From positions 24,206,218-24,270,217 of the forward strand of contig NC_066516.1 in NCBI RefSeq assembly GCF_024679095.1: a stretch of 64,000 nt of DNA. The letters run 5' to 3'. Below the pieces are notes generated by a model. It had not been told where the DNA came from. It made no database searches and saw nothing but the letters and a program-made list of their open reading frames with translations. Shown here piece by piece: positions 1-11,200 of this stretch. The stretch is from Eriocheir sinensis. Lineage: Eukaryota; Arthropoda; Malacostraca; Decapoda; Varunidae. Numbering within the stretch: position 1 is the stretch's first letter; the number at the start of each line of letters is the position of its first letter. The position numbers and the translations under genes were made by a program.

Positions 1-279
1 TTACTTTACCATTACGAAGGCTGACGCAGGCGACGAAGCAATTACACTAGTTTCGACGGAGACGTTTACTTAGCGTGAAAATAAATCCCTGGCGGTGACA
101 AAGCACACATAAAGTTTGGGCTTCCTTCAGTGTGACTCGCCCCCGCCCGCCGCTTCCTCCAAATTAGAGAAAAATGAAAACGTGAAGAAAGTTACGGGGA
201 TATTTTCACGCCCTGTTTCGCCTCTTTTGCCCCCTCCCCCTCCCCCCACCCCCCATGTCCCTTTACTGGCATCTTTCAC

Positions 280-280
<1 letters not shown>

Positions 281-338
<58 letters not shown>
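281..338. repeat. (CA)n microsatellite
   Basis: About 29 uninterrupted CA units. They abut the left end of the MITE-B copy that begins at 341. Bases 1-280 upstream are unique sequence with a C-rich run near 233-255 and no recognisable gene. Confidence 0.97.
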
Positions 339-340
<2 letters not shown>

Positions 341-341
<1 letters not shown>

Positions 342-564
342 CGCCAGATTTATCAAAGGTCGTATTAGTATTTATTGACAGTTACGTGGCTAGATTGACT
401 CTTTACTATCATCGCTGGGGCGGGGTTAGTTAAAAGTGTTGGCTTTTCGGAATTAAGTCGACATATTTCAAACTCAGGTCGTAAATAGTGATATAAAAAA
501 ACTAGCATATCCAACTGAGAACTGTTTTGTTAATAAAGACTAATACGACTTTTAAAAATCATGC
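341..564 (+). mobile_element. MITE-B copy 1 (inverted-end element)
   Basis: The left end (ACGCCAGATTTATCAAAG followed by GTCGTATTAGT) is repeated in reverse complement at the right end (531-564). This gives imperfect terminal inverted repeats of roughly 33 bp around an A/T-rich core. The core, including the AAGTCGACATATT segment near 455, matches a second copy at 35.6 kb. No coding capacity is seen, so a non-autonomous DNA transposon is the best reading. The superfamily is not recognisable, and the left edge is flush with a CA array, which hides any target duplication. Confidence 0.7.
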
Positions 565-639
565 TTATGTTTCTCTTTCATTCCTCTGAAGATGCTACGC
601 GCGAGGAAAGTGTTAGTATGCTGCAAGTCATATGTAGTT

Positions 640-1385
640 CCTCGTCTCCGCCTGCACTGCTCCCTCCGTCCCTTCCTTCCCTTCCTTCTTTCCCTTTCAC
701 TTCCTCCGTTCCTTTACTTCTTTCCCTGCCACTTCCTCCCTTCCTTCCTTCCCTTCCTCCTTTCCCTTTCACTTCCTCCTTTCCTTGCCTTCCTTCTCTT
801 CCCTGTCACTCTTTCCTGTCTGCCTTCCTTTCGTCTTCCGTCCTTCCCCAGCCACTCCTTTCCCTACCTTCTTTTACTCCCTTCCCTGTCACTTCCTCCT
901 TTCCTTCCCTTCCTTCTCTTTCCTGTCTTCCCAGTCACTCACTTCCTCACTGCCTTCCTTCCCTCTCTCCCTCTTTTTCCTGTCTTCCTTCCACGTCTCT
1001 GCCTCCACTTCTCCCTACCTCCCTACTATCCCTGCCTTCCTTTACTCCTCCCTGCCACTTCCTCCTGTTCTTGCCTTCCTTCTCTGCCCCCCTTTCGACT
1101 TCCTCCCTTGCCTAGTCACTCCCCTTCACTGCTTTCCTTTACTCCTTCCCTATCACGTCCTTTAATTACTTTCTTTTCTTCCCTGTCAGCCTTTCTTGTC
1201 TGCCTTCCTTTCGTCTTCCCTCCTTACCCAGTCACTCACTTCCCTGGCTTCTTTCCTCTCCTCCCTTCTCTTCCCTGTCACTCTTTCCTGTCTACCTCCC
1301 TTTTTTCTTCCGTCCTTCCCAGTCACTCCCTTCCCTGCCTTCCTGCCCTCTCACCCTCCACGCCTCTGCCTTCACTTCTCGCGGG
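640..1385. repeat. Polypyrimidine minisatellite, C/T on plus strand
   Basis: About 750 bp almost wholly C and T. Phrases such as CTTTCCTGTCTGCCTTCC, TTTCGTCTTCC, CCAGTCACTC and CTTCCCTGTCACTTCCTCC recur in order near 815, 1190 and 1290, so this is a degenerate tandem repeat of roughly 100-160 bp, not simple CT. Related units resume at 2395. Long open frames here encode only Ser/Pro/Leu/Phe and are not genes. Confidence 0.85.
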
Positions 1386-1494
1386 ACAGACATATAATAA
1401 GACTCATCCGCGCGCTAGTAGAAATAAGTGAAGTTAACGAGCTCAGTGGCGGCTGGGTTACTGCGAGCGAAGGTTATGTCACGGTCAATGAGGC

Positions 1495-1605
1495 ACGCAC
1501 ACACACACGCACACGCACACACATGCTCAGCCAGCCGCCGGGAAACAGGTGGTCAGCGTTAATAGGCGTGAATCAGCCAAATCGGAGAGGATATGGCGGG
1601 TGGCT

Positions 1606-1645
<40 letters not shown>
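1495..1645. repeat. Interrupted CA run and (GT)n microsatellite
   Basis: A CA run with CG interruptions (1495-1522) and a pure GT array of about 19 units (1608-1645) are separated by 85 bp of unique sequence. Confidence 0.9.
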
Positions 1646-1646
<1 letters not shown>

Positions 1647-1664
1647 CTGAACTATAGACGACGA

Positions 1665-2335
1665 GGAAGGAGGCAGGTGTGGAGAAAAGGGAAGAAAGAG
1701 GAAAGACGGAGAAGGGAGATTGAGGAGGAAATACGGAAAATAGATTAAGGGAGAAAGGAGGAAGAAGAGGAGTAGAAAGAAGGGAGGTAAGAGGAACACA
1801 CTTTTTTTTTTTTTTTTTTACAACAAAGGAGACAGCTCAAGGGCACAAAAAAAAACAATAATAAAAAAAACCCTGGAAAGATGGAAAGGAACGATATACT
1901 CAAAAGTTATAAAAATTGCAGATAGAGGGAGAAAATCAGGCAATAAGACCGAAGAAAGGAGAAAAGGCTGGGGAAAAGTGTAAAAAGGAAAAGAGTGGAT
2001 AAAGGAAGAGAGGACAAAAGGTGGTAGCCGTCGAGGAAAGGAAAAAGAGGGGGAACAGATAACAAAGAAGAGGAATGCAAGGAAAGTGAAAAGGAGGATA
2101 AAGAGGAGAAAGGAGGAAAAAAAATAGAAAAGGGAGGGGAAGGAGAAAGTGTGGATGGAGGATAGAAAAGGGAGAAGGAAGTGAGAGGGAGAGGCAAGGG
2201 AAGTGGAAGAAGGTAGACAGAACAGTGAAACGTGGAGAAATAGTTGTGTGGGTGGAGGGAGGGAGCGGTGGAGTTGGGGTGTTATGTGGACGCAAGGGGG
2301 GCAGGGGGCGGGGGAGGGGGGGGGGCCAACCATCC
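1665..2335. repeat. Polypurine tract, A/G on plus strand
   Basis: A long A/G-rich segment with phrases such as GGGAGAAAGGAGGAAG. It is interrupted at 1803-1878 by a LINE tail and ends in a G-rich run near 2297-2325. It lies between two pyrimidine blocks, so base asymmetry flips twice within 2 kb. Confidence 0.8.
1803..1878 (-). mobile_element. 5'-truncated LINE 3' tail
   Basis: A poly-T run is followed by ACAACAAAGGAGACAGCTCA and AGGGCAC, then an A-rich stretch and an ACCCTGG remnant. Read on the minus strand this is the 3' UTR plus poly-A of the LINE whose reverse-transcriptase fragment lies at 45.64 kb. The same tail recurs at 35.8 and 35.96 kb. Length fits target-primed reverse transcription that aborted early. 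Confidence 0.75.
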
Positions 2336-2394
2336 TAATTTGTCGCCGTTACAAGGTGGTCGATTCGCCTTGTGGTCAGACCTGTAATTTGCCT

Positions 2395-2850
2395 GTTACT
2401 CCCTCCCTCCCTTCCTCCCCTTCCCTCGCTCCCTTTCCTTTCCTTCCCTTCCTTCCTTCCCTGTCCGTTCCTTCTTTCCTTCCCTTGCTTCTCTCCCTTC
2501 CTTCCCTTTCCTCCTCTCTGTTCCTTCCCCATTACTTTCCTTTCCTTCCTCCCTTCCCTTCCCTGTCCATTTCCTCCCTTCTCTGTCACTCTTTCTTGTC
2601 TACCTCCCTTTGGTCTTCCCTCCTTGCCCAGTCACTCACCTCCCCTGCCTCCTTTTACTCCCTTCCCTGATACTTCCTCCCCTTCTTGCCTTCATTCTCT
2701 TCGCTGTCATTCTCCTTCCTGTCTGCTTCCCTTTCTTCCTCCCTCTCTCCTTACTTTTCCTGTCCTTACCTTCCTCCTCTTCTCACTCCCCCATGTCTCC
2801 TTCCTCGCTCCCCCCTCTTCCCCCTCTACCGATCACCCACGCCACAGCCT
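2395..2850. repeat. Polypyrimidine minisatellite, second block
   Basis: It carries the same unit phrases as the block at 640-1385 (CTGTCACTCTTTCTTGTC, TGGTCTTCCCTCC, CCAGTCACTCACC). The two blocks were probably one array before the purine tract and LINE tail came to lie between them, though independent amplification is possible. Confidence 0.82.
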
Positions 2851-2993
2851 CCCAAGACACCCTCCACGACCAATATTGACCCAGATAACGACGCACAGCT
2901 CCCCAGAATGGTCAACGGCGGAGCGGCGGCCTTGCTTCGTCCACTCTCAGCCCCTCCGACGATGCAGGGAGCGGCGGGGTGGGGGGTGGGGTG

Positions 2994-2994
<1 letters not shown>

Positions 2995-3051
<57 letters not shown>
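2995..3051. repeat. (GA)n microsatellite
   Basis: About 28 GA units following a G-rich run (2974-2996). Confidence 0.97.
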
Positions 3052-3054
<3 letters not shown>

Positions 3055-3137
3055 AAAAAGGTGTGGTGTTTGCTTGAGTGTAGGAATTAGGGGGAATGAG
3101 AAAGGGAAAGTGTGGCTATTTCCTCTTTTTCTTTTTC

Positions 3138-3186
<49 letters not shown>

Positions 3187-3253
3187 TTCTACTTTTATCT
3201 TTCTCCTCAAGATATACCACACCGGAAACACACACACACACACACACACACAC
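3138..3253. repeat. (CTTT)n and (CA)n microsatellites
   Basis: A tetranucleotide CTTT array (3138-3183) decays into CTT units, and a 12-unit CA array follows at 3229-3253. Confidence 0.95.
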
Positions 3254-3348
3254 TGTTGACACATGAACGTCTTCGTCAACAAACCGCCGACCACATTCTT
3301 TTCACCTTTACGGAGCGACGAGGCCCCAGGTGCTGCAAGGGGCTTAGG

Positions 3349-3349
3349 G

Positions 3350-3414
<65 letters not shown>
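3349..3414. repeat. (GC)n-(CA)n compound microsatellite
   Basis: A short GC alternation (3349-3358) runs directly into about 28 CA units. Both are alternating purine-pyrimidine, a known Z-DNA-prone composition. Confidence 0.95.
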
Positions 3415-3416
<2 letters not shown>

Positions 3417-3489
3417 CACCACAACTACAACCCCAACAGATCCCTTCCTCCTCACGTTCCTCCGCCCCCCTCCCCCTCACCACGTCACG

Positions 3490-4190
3490 GGAACATATTA
3501 ACCAGTCTGTCGCGCCTACATTAAAAGTAAAATGAATCAATAAACCAGACAACTTTTTTATTTCCATACAGTAAGTTATTTAAGTGGCATTATGTAATCC
3601 ATCTGCTTCTGTTTTATTTATAGTGGAGGCGAGGGAGTCTGAATCAATACCTAATTTGCAGCACCCAGACACAAACACGTCACACAGCACTCCCATTTCC
3701 CCGCCTTGCAACACATTAAGCGGTGGAGCAAAACTCAACGTGGGACAATTGCTTTACCCAATATCTCTCACCCCACTTCCACTTGTCCCCAGCGCCCGCG
3801 TGAAGCGACGCAATAGCAACCCTTCGAAAGCCATGAATAAACGTCATGAGCAATTTGCCAACGACACAACAAAACGCACCGGACCGTCGAGTGAATGGTT
3901 GGCACGGGCGGAGGGGAGAAGCTGCGGGCCAGCGAGGGGCGGACAATCCAGGGCCCGATACTTGATGGATGTCAGGTGACCGGCCTGAAAATCTCATTTT
4001 CCAATCGGGCCCGAGGCTCCCCGACGGAGATAATTGCATCCTGGCTTACCGGTTCAGCGAGGGCGACCCAGTCCAACACAGCCTCCAATTAGGCACTAAA
4101 ACTGATGCACTGCACAGAAGATTCTAAGGCAATAATTCTATTTTTGAAACGGACGCATCCACGCAGAACCCCAAAACAGATGTATGCTCA
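3490..4190. other. Unique-sequence stretch, no gene recognised
   Basis: Mixed composition with moderate GC. An open frame of 131 codons (3584-3979, plus) has no recognisable domain and no splice context I can defend. The 3780-4090 part is free of simple repeats and is a candidate for comparative analysis. Confidence 0.5.
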
Positions 4191-4191
4191 C

Positions 4192-4192
<1 letters not shown>

Positions 4193-4234
<42 letters not shown>
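4193..4234. repeat. (CA)n microsatellite
   Basis: About 21 CA units at the start of a G-poor plus strand that continues for several hundred bases. Confidence 0.96.
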
Positions 4235-4238
<4 letters not shown>

Positions 4239-5842
4239 CTCCGTCTCCTCCCAGCTCACTAGACTGGTCCCTCACGACACGCCCAACACACCACACCCCG
4301 CCATATCCACACCCAAGGACGTCTCGACAAACACTCCACCTCCCCATGGACACGCAACCCTCTCAACCCACTCCAATCAACTCACTTTTTTCCAAGCACG
4401 CGTCCCTTCCTTGCCTTTCTCTACATACAAACCTTCCTCTGAGTCAGCCACATGACCCTGGCACACTCAACAACGCACCTGCCGTGTTACAACACATCCA
4501 ACTCTTCCTGCACACCATTCACCCACCCGCCACACACTCATGGCTCTCTCTAGGGTCTATACGCTGGGTCTCAACATACCATCCATGCACTACTCTGTCT
4601 GCACACCCTTCCCTTCCCCACCACGCGTTCACTGATCCCTCCACACTGCCCCTTTACACCCCTACCCCTTTAGCCCTTCCCTGAACACCACTCTCCTGCC
4701 TGCCACGCTGTCTCAATCCTCCTGCAGTGCGCCTCACTTACCTGTGTCAACATTTGAGCAGCGCTGACACCTTGGGGCACCTTGAACATGAAACTCACGA
4801 TTTTCTCTTTTACCCAACCCCTACGGCACGGCACGCCTTCACCTCTGCATTGCCCCCCAAAACCCTGCCACGGTCCGCGGCTCTCCATCCTCCACGCTCC
4901 TCTCCCCCTTCCCCTCACCTGTCACTTGTCGGAGGAGGAGGAGAGAAAAAATGGAAATAAATGGAAATGAAATACAGAATCTAGGTCGGGAGCGGCAGCG
5001 GCGGCGCCACTCCGGGAAATATTCGAGTATAAACTCTTTAATGGAGGGTGTTTATTTGCCGATTGTCTGCCTGTGTGCTCCGCGTGCGGGGAGCGAGAGA
5101 GAAGCGCGGGCAGGCACGGGTAGAGTTAAATTATAAGGATGATATAATTTCAATGCGAGGCGACGCTGTTCCCTAGAATCCCTATAAGAGGATTCTGAGT
5201 GCTTTCGGGATGCTGGCTCGGTCTCAGGGGCGAGTCGTCCGTGAAATATGCTCCTAATGTCCCCTGTTCACCACCACCCCCCCTCACACACACACATGAT
5301 TCCACCCCTGAACACACCTCGCAGAACTTCCTTCACCCAAGCTCAATTTCTGTCCTATAACCATCTGCCACTTACTGCACTACTTCATCATCCCACAATT
5401 ATGAAATACTCTCGCTAAGGTTCCCCACCCATACTTCCACCCATCATCAACACCACCCGCCGCCCCACGCTCTAAGCCCGCCTCTCCTTCAAGAACCAAC
5501 CACCCACATGCCGACCCCACACGCTACTCACACGCCCTCCCGTCACGCTACCTCCAACACTCATGCCATGCCTCCATCAGCTGAGGATTCGTGTACTCGA
5601 TCACCCAAAATTAAAGAGCACCTTTCTCGCTAAGCCTGGCTCTCATCCTCCTTCATAAAACATTCGTCCACACGGCAACGCTTCATGCTATTCACAACGT
5701 AGCCAGAAGCCTAACCAACAGATCGCCCCCCACCCCCCTCACACACACACACAACCACACTTTTCGAACTCTCCTCACTACATGTTCTGACTAAATAACG
5801 TTAAATTACCGCAATCAATACTTTTCAAAACACATCTACAAA
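4235..5842. other. G-poor unique stretch, no gene recognised
   Basis: Plus strand 4235-4920 and 5255-5790 is strongly depleted of G and rich in CA, CC and AC words, with short CA runs at 5285 and 5745. Between them, 4980-5250 has normal composition. Open frames are His/Thr/Pro-rich composition artefacts. Confidence 0.6.
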
Positions 5843-5876
5843 TGATAATAAAAATAATAACTGTAACAATAGTAAA

Positions 5877-5922
<46 letters not shown>

Positions 5923-5975
5923 TAATAATAATAATAAAAATATAAATAATAATAATGGAAATAATAATAACAACA
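5843..5975. repeat. (AAT)n microsatellite
   Basis: An imperfect ATA/AAT array with a pure core at 5877-5921 and decayed flanks. Confidence 0.95.
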
Positions 5976-6014
5976 GCATCACCACCTCCGCCGCCGCCGA
6001 CACCACTTCCACAA

Positions 6015-6047
6015 CTACTACTACTAATACTACTAATACTACTGCTG

Positions 6048-6099
<52 letters not shown>

Positions 6100-6100
6100 A
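6015..6100. repeat. (ACT)n microsatellite
   Basis: A pure core of about 17 units at 6049-6100 with AAT and GCT variants at its left edge. Unique sequence follows to 6387. Confidence 0.95.
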
Positions 6101-6384
6101 AGGCCATGAAATCCATTATCACCAACAGTAACTCAATTTTTCGGGCGGCTCAGCCTGTAAAGTTCACCACTACCACGTTTGTTCTGCCTCACCTCTCTCC
6201 ACGCCCTGATATTTCCCTTTATTAGTCTTTTTCATGCTTCTACATATTCCCCGAACGCAGCTTCCCCTGATTCCCCGCCCCCCTTCCGCGCAGGCCACGG
6301 CAAACACCTAGCACGAAATGAGGAATGAAAAAAAAAAAATCTGGATACGCGTATTAGTCTACGGTCCAGCCAAGCCGTGTTTAA

Positions 6385-6546
<162 letters not shown>

Positions 6547-6860
6547 ATAGCAAAGAGCCCGGCCTTCTTAGCGAGCCACTTCCCTCCTACATCAAGTAGT
6601 TAAACAAACACACGGGCGACGTTTTTCTACCAACAGTGATTTTTCTTTGTGGTGCTTCGGGGGAAAGAAATCGGGACCGCCAACTTCGAGGAGGAAGCCA
6701 GGTTGATGTGTGAAGGGGAGGCGGAGGAGATTCAGTGAGCCCGCGTTACAAAACAAAATACCAAAATGAAGAGAATCGTTTTAATAAATATACGAAAGGT
6801 TATTACAGTGTTTGTATTGAAGAAAATTTGATTATACATATATACCAAATTACAAAAGAG

Positions 6861-6894
6861 AGACAGACAGACAGACAGACAGAAAAAGAGAGAG

Positions 6895-6925
<31 letters not shown>

Positions 6926-6960
6926 ATGTTATCTCCTTTGATCTAGTTTCTTCCTGACGG

Positions 6961-7000
<40 letters not shown>
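6861..7000. repeat. (ACAG)n, (GA)n and (CT)n arrays
   Basis: An ACAG tetranucleotide run (6861-6882) grades into GA (6890-6926). After 35 bp a CT array occupies 6962-7000. GA and CT lie in inverted relation and could pair. Confidence 0.93.
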
Positions 7001-7004
<4 letters not shown>

Positions 7005-7085
7005 GGTCCTTTATCCCGTAGCCAGTCATCCAAAACTTATCTCGTCACTCCGTCCTTTGATGCTTTTACTCGCATCGGCGGATCG

Positions 7086-7088
<3 letters not shown>

Positions 7089-7123
<35 letters not shown>

Positions 7124-7138
7124 AGAGGATCTTAAAAT

Positions 7139-7208
<70 letters not shown>
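7089..7208. repeat. Inverted (GT)16 / (CA)35 pair
   Basis: A GT array at 7089-7120 and a CA array at 7139-7208 are reverse complements separated by only 18 bp. A single strand could fold into a long hairpin. Confidence 0.95.
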
Positions 7209-7212
<4 letters not shown>

Positions 7213-7498
7213 AAAACACACATACCTTTCCCAGTTCTTTCCTCACGCCACACACATGTCTCCTGCATAAACACACTCACAAGACATAACATGAACCACA
7301 CACACACATCCCCAATGACCTCTTCCCCGCTCCTGCACCGCCACGCTCTCCCTCATCCCCTCTCCCGTTTTCTTTCTCTAGCTTTGTTCATTATTTTGTT
7401 ACGTAGGTTTGTATTGGGATCTACTACGTTGCTCTTGTTCAGTATTTCTCACAAAGCGTACAACAGTGTAGGGGCTGGTAATAACGCGACACTAAGTT

Positions 7499-7719
7499 GG
7501 TCATATTCTTAAACATTTCAACGTCTTACCACACACATTTAACAAGGCTTTCGTATGAGTTTGAGGCATTTCTAGGACAAGTTTTATGACCCTGGTGGTA
7601 GTTTGACCCTTCTTCTGTACCTTGAGCGTAAAAAACAGTCATTAGAACCTCACTGATCTCTTTTTTTGGCCTTTCGAAATAGTTGATATGAGGGATGGAA
7701 GCGTCTGCCAATACCGACG
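7499..7719 (+). mobile_element. MITE-A copy, subfamily 1
   Basis: It begins GGTCATATTCTTAAACATTT and ends GGAAGCGTCTGCCAATACCG. Internal landmarks shared by all copies are CAAGGCTTTCGTA near 7540, GTTTTATGACCCTGGTGGT near 7580 and CTTCTTCTGTACC near 7610. The two ends are imperfect inverted repeats of each other. It is non-coding and non-autonomous. Subfamily 1 has CTGTACC where subfamily 2 has CTGCACC. Confidence 0.75.
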
Positions 7720-7779
7720 AATATCTTCTTGTTCCAGGTGACGGGGAGGCCTCTGGAAATACATGTGACGCGCCTAGCC

Positions 7780-8110
7780 TGTCCATACCAAACCACTATC
7801 ACCAACACTGCTTCAACGACTCCACCACTACCACAACCACACCCACCTTGCCTTACCAGCTCCATCACACACTCTACCCCACCCTCACTACCACCAGTGT
7901 TCCCTCACCACAACCCTTACCTTACCGCCTCCACAAATACACTACCACAACCATAACCGTCTATCTCCTCTTCCACCATCCCTGTTCCACCTCTTTGCTT
8001 CCACTTCCAGCCCTTCCTCGTTGTATTCTTTTACCTGATCTGCCACACCACGTCCACAACAACCACCACCATCATCCTTGTCCCAGTCCACCCTTCCACC
8101 ACAATTCTAC
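7780..8110. repeat. ACC/CCA-rich low-complexity stretch
   Basis: Plus strand is nearly G-free with dispersed CCA, ACC and CAC words, a decayed ACC-type trinucleotide region. Confidence 0.7.
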
Positions 8111-8199
8111 AAAGCCATCGGCAGAGCGAGCGTTGGACTAAGCTTTATCGACAACTGTCAGCGATCCTCTTAGGCTAAGGTTCAGGAAGTAACTTGGAT

Positions 8200-8990
8200 A
8201 CTCCCTGTGCTGTCTGTCTCCCGCACTCCTCGCCACGCTGAGCCTCCCCCCTCTTGCCCTCCCTTCTTATACCCTCTTTACCAATCTTCCGTCCCTCTTT
8301 CCTTGTTCACCCTTTCTCCTGTTCTCCCTTTGTTTATCTTACTTTCTTACATCCATCCTATTCGTCTTTTCTACCCCCGCCTTCCTTCTCCTATTTATCA
8401 TGTTCTCTATTCTCTTAGTTTCCCTTCTTTCATCCTTTCTACCTTTTCCTCCTTCTCCCCTTCCCATGTCCGCCCCTTATCCTGTTTTTCCTTTCCTTAT
8501 CTTCTTTTCTTCCATCCTCTTTACCTTTTCTCCCCCCCCCCCCCTCCCTTCTCCTCTTGGTTCCTCTACTTCCATGCTCTTTTCCTTTTTCCTCGTCTCC
8601 CTTCCCATGTCCGCCCCTTATCCTGTTTTCCCTATCCTTATCTTCTTTTCTTCTATCCTCTTTGCCTCATCCCACGTCTCCCTTCCCCCTCCTTCTCTAA
8701 TCTTCTTTTCTCGCATCCACTTTGCCCTTCCACAAGCTTCCTTTCCCATCCACTATTTCTTCCTTTCCTTCTTCCTTCTTTACCTCTCCACTCTTTCCTC
8801 CGTTCTCCCTTCTCTTACCTTTACTGCCATCCTTTTTGCCTCTCACTGCCCCCTCCTTTATCCCTCTCTCCATCTTCTTCATCTCTCCTCTGACTCCCAC
8901 TTCCTTCCATCCTCTCTGTGTCTCCTTACCTTAATCCTCTCCTCCGTTCCTCCCTCCACCACTTTTACCTCCTATCCCTCTTGTCTCTCT
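8200..8990. repeat. Polypyrimidine minisatellite (141-bp period)
   Basis: TTCCCATGTCCGCCCCTTAT occurs at 8461 and again at 8602 within about 80 bp of near-identical sequence. More diverged sub-units (TTATCTTCTTTTCT, CATCCTCTTTGCC) continue to about 8900. A C run lies at 8532-8544. The Leu/Phe/Ser/Pro open frames across it are repeat translation. Confidence 0.85.
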
Positions 8991-9039
8991 CACTGTATCC
9001 TTCCTGTCCCTCTTCACTTCCTTGTCCCCTTGTCTCTTT

Positions 9040-9913
9040 GTGGATAAATTCACACTGACGTTTCGGAATGTGGAAGGAAAAATTAGATCAGTACACGGGG
9101 AGAGAAGAGAGTGTAAGACGTGTCTCGGGACGGTGTGAGCTGGAAGTCGAGAAATCTGATCTTGTGTTCCGAGGCCACGAGTATAAGTAATGAGGTTTGA
9201 AGCTTCTGATGGCCGAGGGACGCGTGAGGATCTTAATGTATTCACCCGGAGCGAGAAGTATAAATAAGACGTGACGCGCCGGAGTATCAAGGAACCTCCG
9301 GGACAAAATTTGATCTTTGTTTTATGGCATCAGTCTCATTATAGGAGCAGCAGGAGAAAGGGGAAGAGGAGCTTGGCCCGAGGAAGAAGAGGTGAACAAG
9401 GAGGAAGCAGCAGGATGGAATGATGATTAAAAGACACGCTCCCTCGGCCTAGAGAAACTAAGAGGTTATAAGAAGAAATGAAGGTGAGGGAGGAAGAAGA
9501 AGAGAGATGATCCACGATTATGAGAAGATCAGAAAATAAAACAATGAGAGGAAAAAGAGGAGAACATGGCAGCAGAAGAGGGAGAGAATGAATGATGATT
9601 TAAAACAGACAATGCAAAAAAAGAAATAATAGAGGCAAAAAGGGCAATAGAAGGAAGAAGCAAAGAATAATAAAACGGAGAATGTATGAATGATGAAAGA
9701 AAACAAAGACACTGACCCTCCAAAAAAAGTCATCGTCTTAAAGTTTAGGTCAACACGTCGCCTTTAGTTAATAATAGGCAGAAGCACCGCCGCCACCACC
9801 ACCTGAAGACCGCCAAGACCCGGCCTCCCCCTCGCCTTCCCGGTCTGTCTGTCTCCCTTGACACTCATCTCCCCCGCGGGTAATGAGTTTGTGCAAATGA
9901 ACCCCATCATGGT

Positions 9914-9914
<1 letters not shown>
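9040..9914. other. Unique stretch grading into A/G-rich DNA
   Basis: 9040-9330 is balanced unique sequence. 9335-9720 is A/G-rich on the plus strand with AAGAAG and GGAAG words. 9780-9910 is GC-rich. No gene recognised. Confidence 0.55.
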
Positions 9915-9947
<33 letters not shown>

Positions 9948-9985
9948 GTACACACACACACGTACACACACACATACACACACAC
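9915..9985. repeat. (CT)n-(CA)n compound microsatellite
   Basis: A CT run is followed by CA interrupted by CGTA at three places. Confidence 0.93.
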
Positions 9986-10724
9986 GCCGCTCATCGCCAA
10001 GGTTAACAGGATCGTCGTCGTGGCGGTATCATAATAGAGTCACAGGACGCCGCAACTCACCCTGCACCGCCGCCGCCGCCATCTGAGCTCACCGCTTAAT
10101 TCCATCCTTCCTCAAAGTCGCGAGGCCTCCACCAAGAACGTTTTACCCCTCCCACTGCCAACCCTACCCCCCCCCCTCGGCCTCCCCGTGTTCCCCTTTT
10201 CCTTTCCAGTTTCGATCAAAGGAGCCACGAGCCAGAGGATCAGCATCCGCCTCTTCAAAAGGGCTCGCTGAGTGCCTCGCTGAGTGGCCCTGACATAACA
10301 TTGCCTCACGCAGGCTGCACTGATCACCGCCCATGAACAAAGCCCCCCCTCCAGTCTTTGCTTTCTTTCATCGACTTTGGGTCAACAGCTTGAAAGGAAT
10401 ATTCAAATTTAATTTTAAGAGCAATTTCAGACGACGATGGCATGAGGCCCTGCACCGCGACCCCAAGGACGCAGCGGCGAGGCCTCAAGTCGGCCCCGCC
10501 GCCCATCCACCTTTACTGCATCAGCCGCATTGCCTCCTTCCTAAGACAGACTTTCAATAGGGAGGTGTCGAGACATCTCCCAAGACTAACTTTAATCGTA
10601 GTTTCTTTTCTAATTCATGTTTTCAAGGTAGCAGCGTGTCGCGGGCTGCTTTTGTCTTCAATTTTGGTGTTGACAACTTCGTGTGTCTCCTATACACTAA
10701 GCAAGACATTAAGGGTAGTACTAC
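9986..10724. other. Unique stretch, no gene recognised
   Basis: Mixed composition with CCG-rich patches near 10070 and 10490. Short open frames show no domain. Confidence 0.5.
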
Positions 10725-11072
10725 AAGACATTTCGTCGCCCAAGAACACATGTTTGACAAGGCTTTCATAGGAGTTGTCGGCATTTCCAGGAGTAGTTTT
10801 ATGACCCTGGTGGTGGCGCCACTATAAACACTCGCCTGCGCCAGAACGGGCTGGACCGACCATCAGGCCCCACCTGGAAGAAGCCTTGGGCCGACCATCA
10901 GGCCCCACCAGGAAGATGCCTACCGGCGCAACAGGCAGCGACGTAAAAAAAAAAAAAATGAGACCCTTCTTCTGTACCGTGAACCTCAAGAAACACCCAT
11001 TAAAAACCGACTGACATTTAGACATTTAGAAATAGGTGATGTGAGATGGCAAAGTGTCTTATAATACCGACC
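10725..11072 (+). mobile_element. MITE-A copy, subfamily 1, split by a SINE
   Basis: The left half (10725-10812) ends at GACCCTGGTGGT. The right half resumes near 10959 with ACCCTTCTTCTGTACCG and runs to the decayed right end near 11072. The uninterrupted order of these two phrases in the 7.5-kb copy shows that the SINE-1 fragment between them is a later insertion. The left terminus is eroded. Confidence 0.72.
10813..10955 (+). mobile_element. SINE-1 fragment nested in MITE-A
   Basis: A 5'-truncated SINE-1 starting at the conserved GGCGCCACTATAAACAC and running through CGCCTGCGCC to a poly-A tail at 10945-10958. It carries a private 35-bp tandem duplication (CCGACCATCAGGCCCCACC at 10856 and 10891). 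Confidence 0.75.
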
Positions 11073-11200
11073 TAAGAGTGCATGACAATATGACAATTAG
11101 ACTTTATCAACCACTACTTCACTGATCACTAAAAATCACTCCGTTGTCGTCAGTCTTACAAAGAACTATACATAACCTCCACGACCCGGCACGACACTCT

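Noticed and set aside
592..1431. Open frame of 279 codons on plus
   Set aside because: Ser/Pro/Leu/Phe-only composition follows directly from the polypyrimidine minisatellite; other frames over the same DNA are also long and open.
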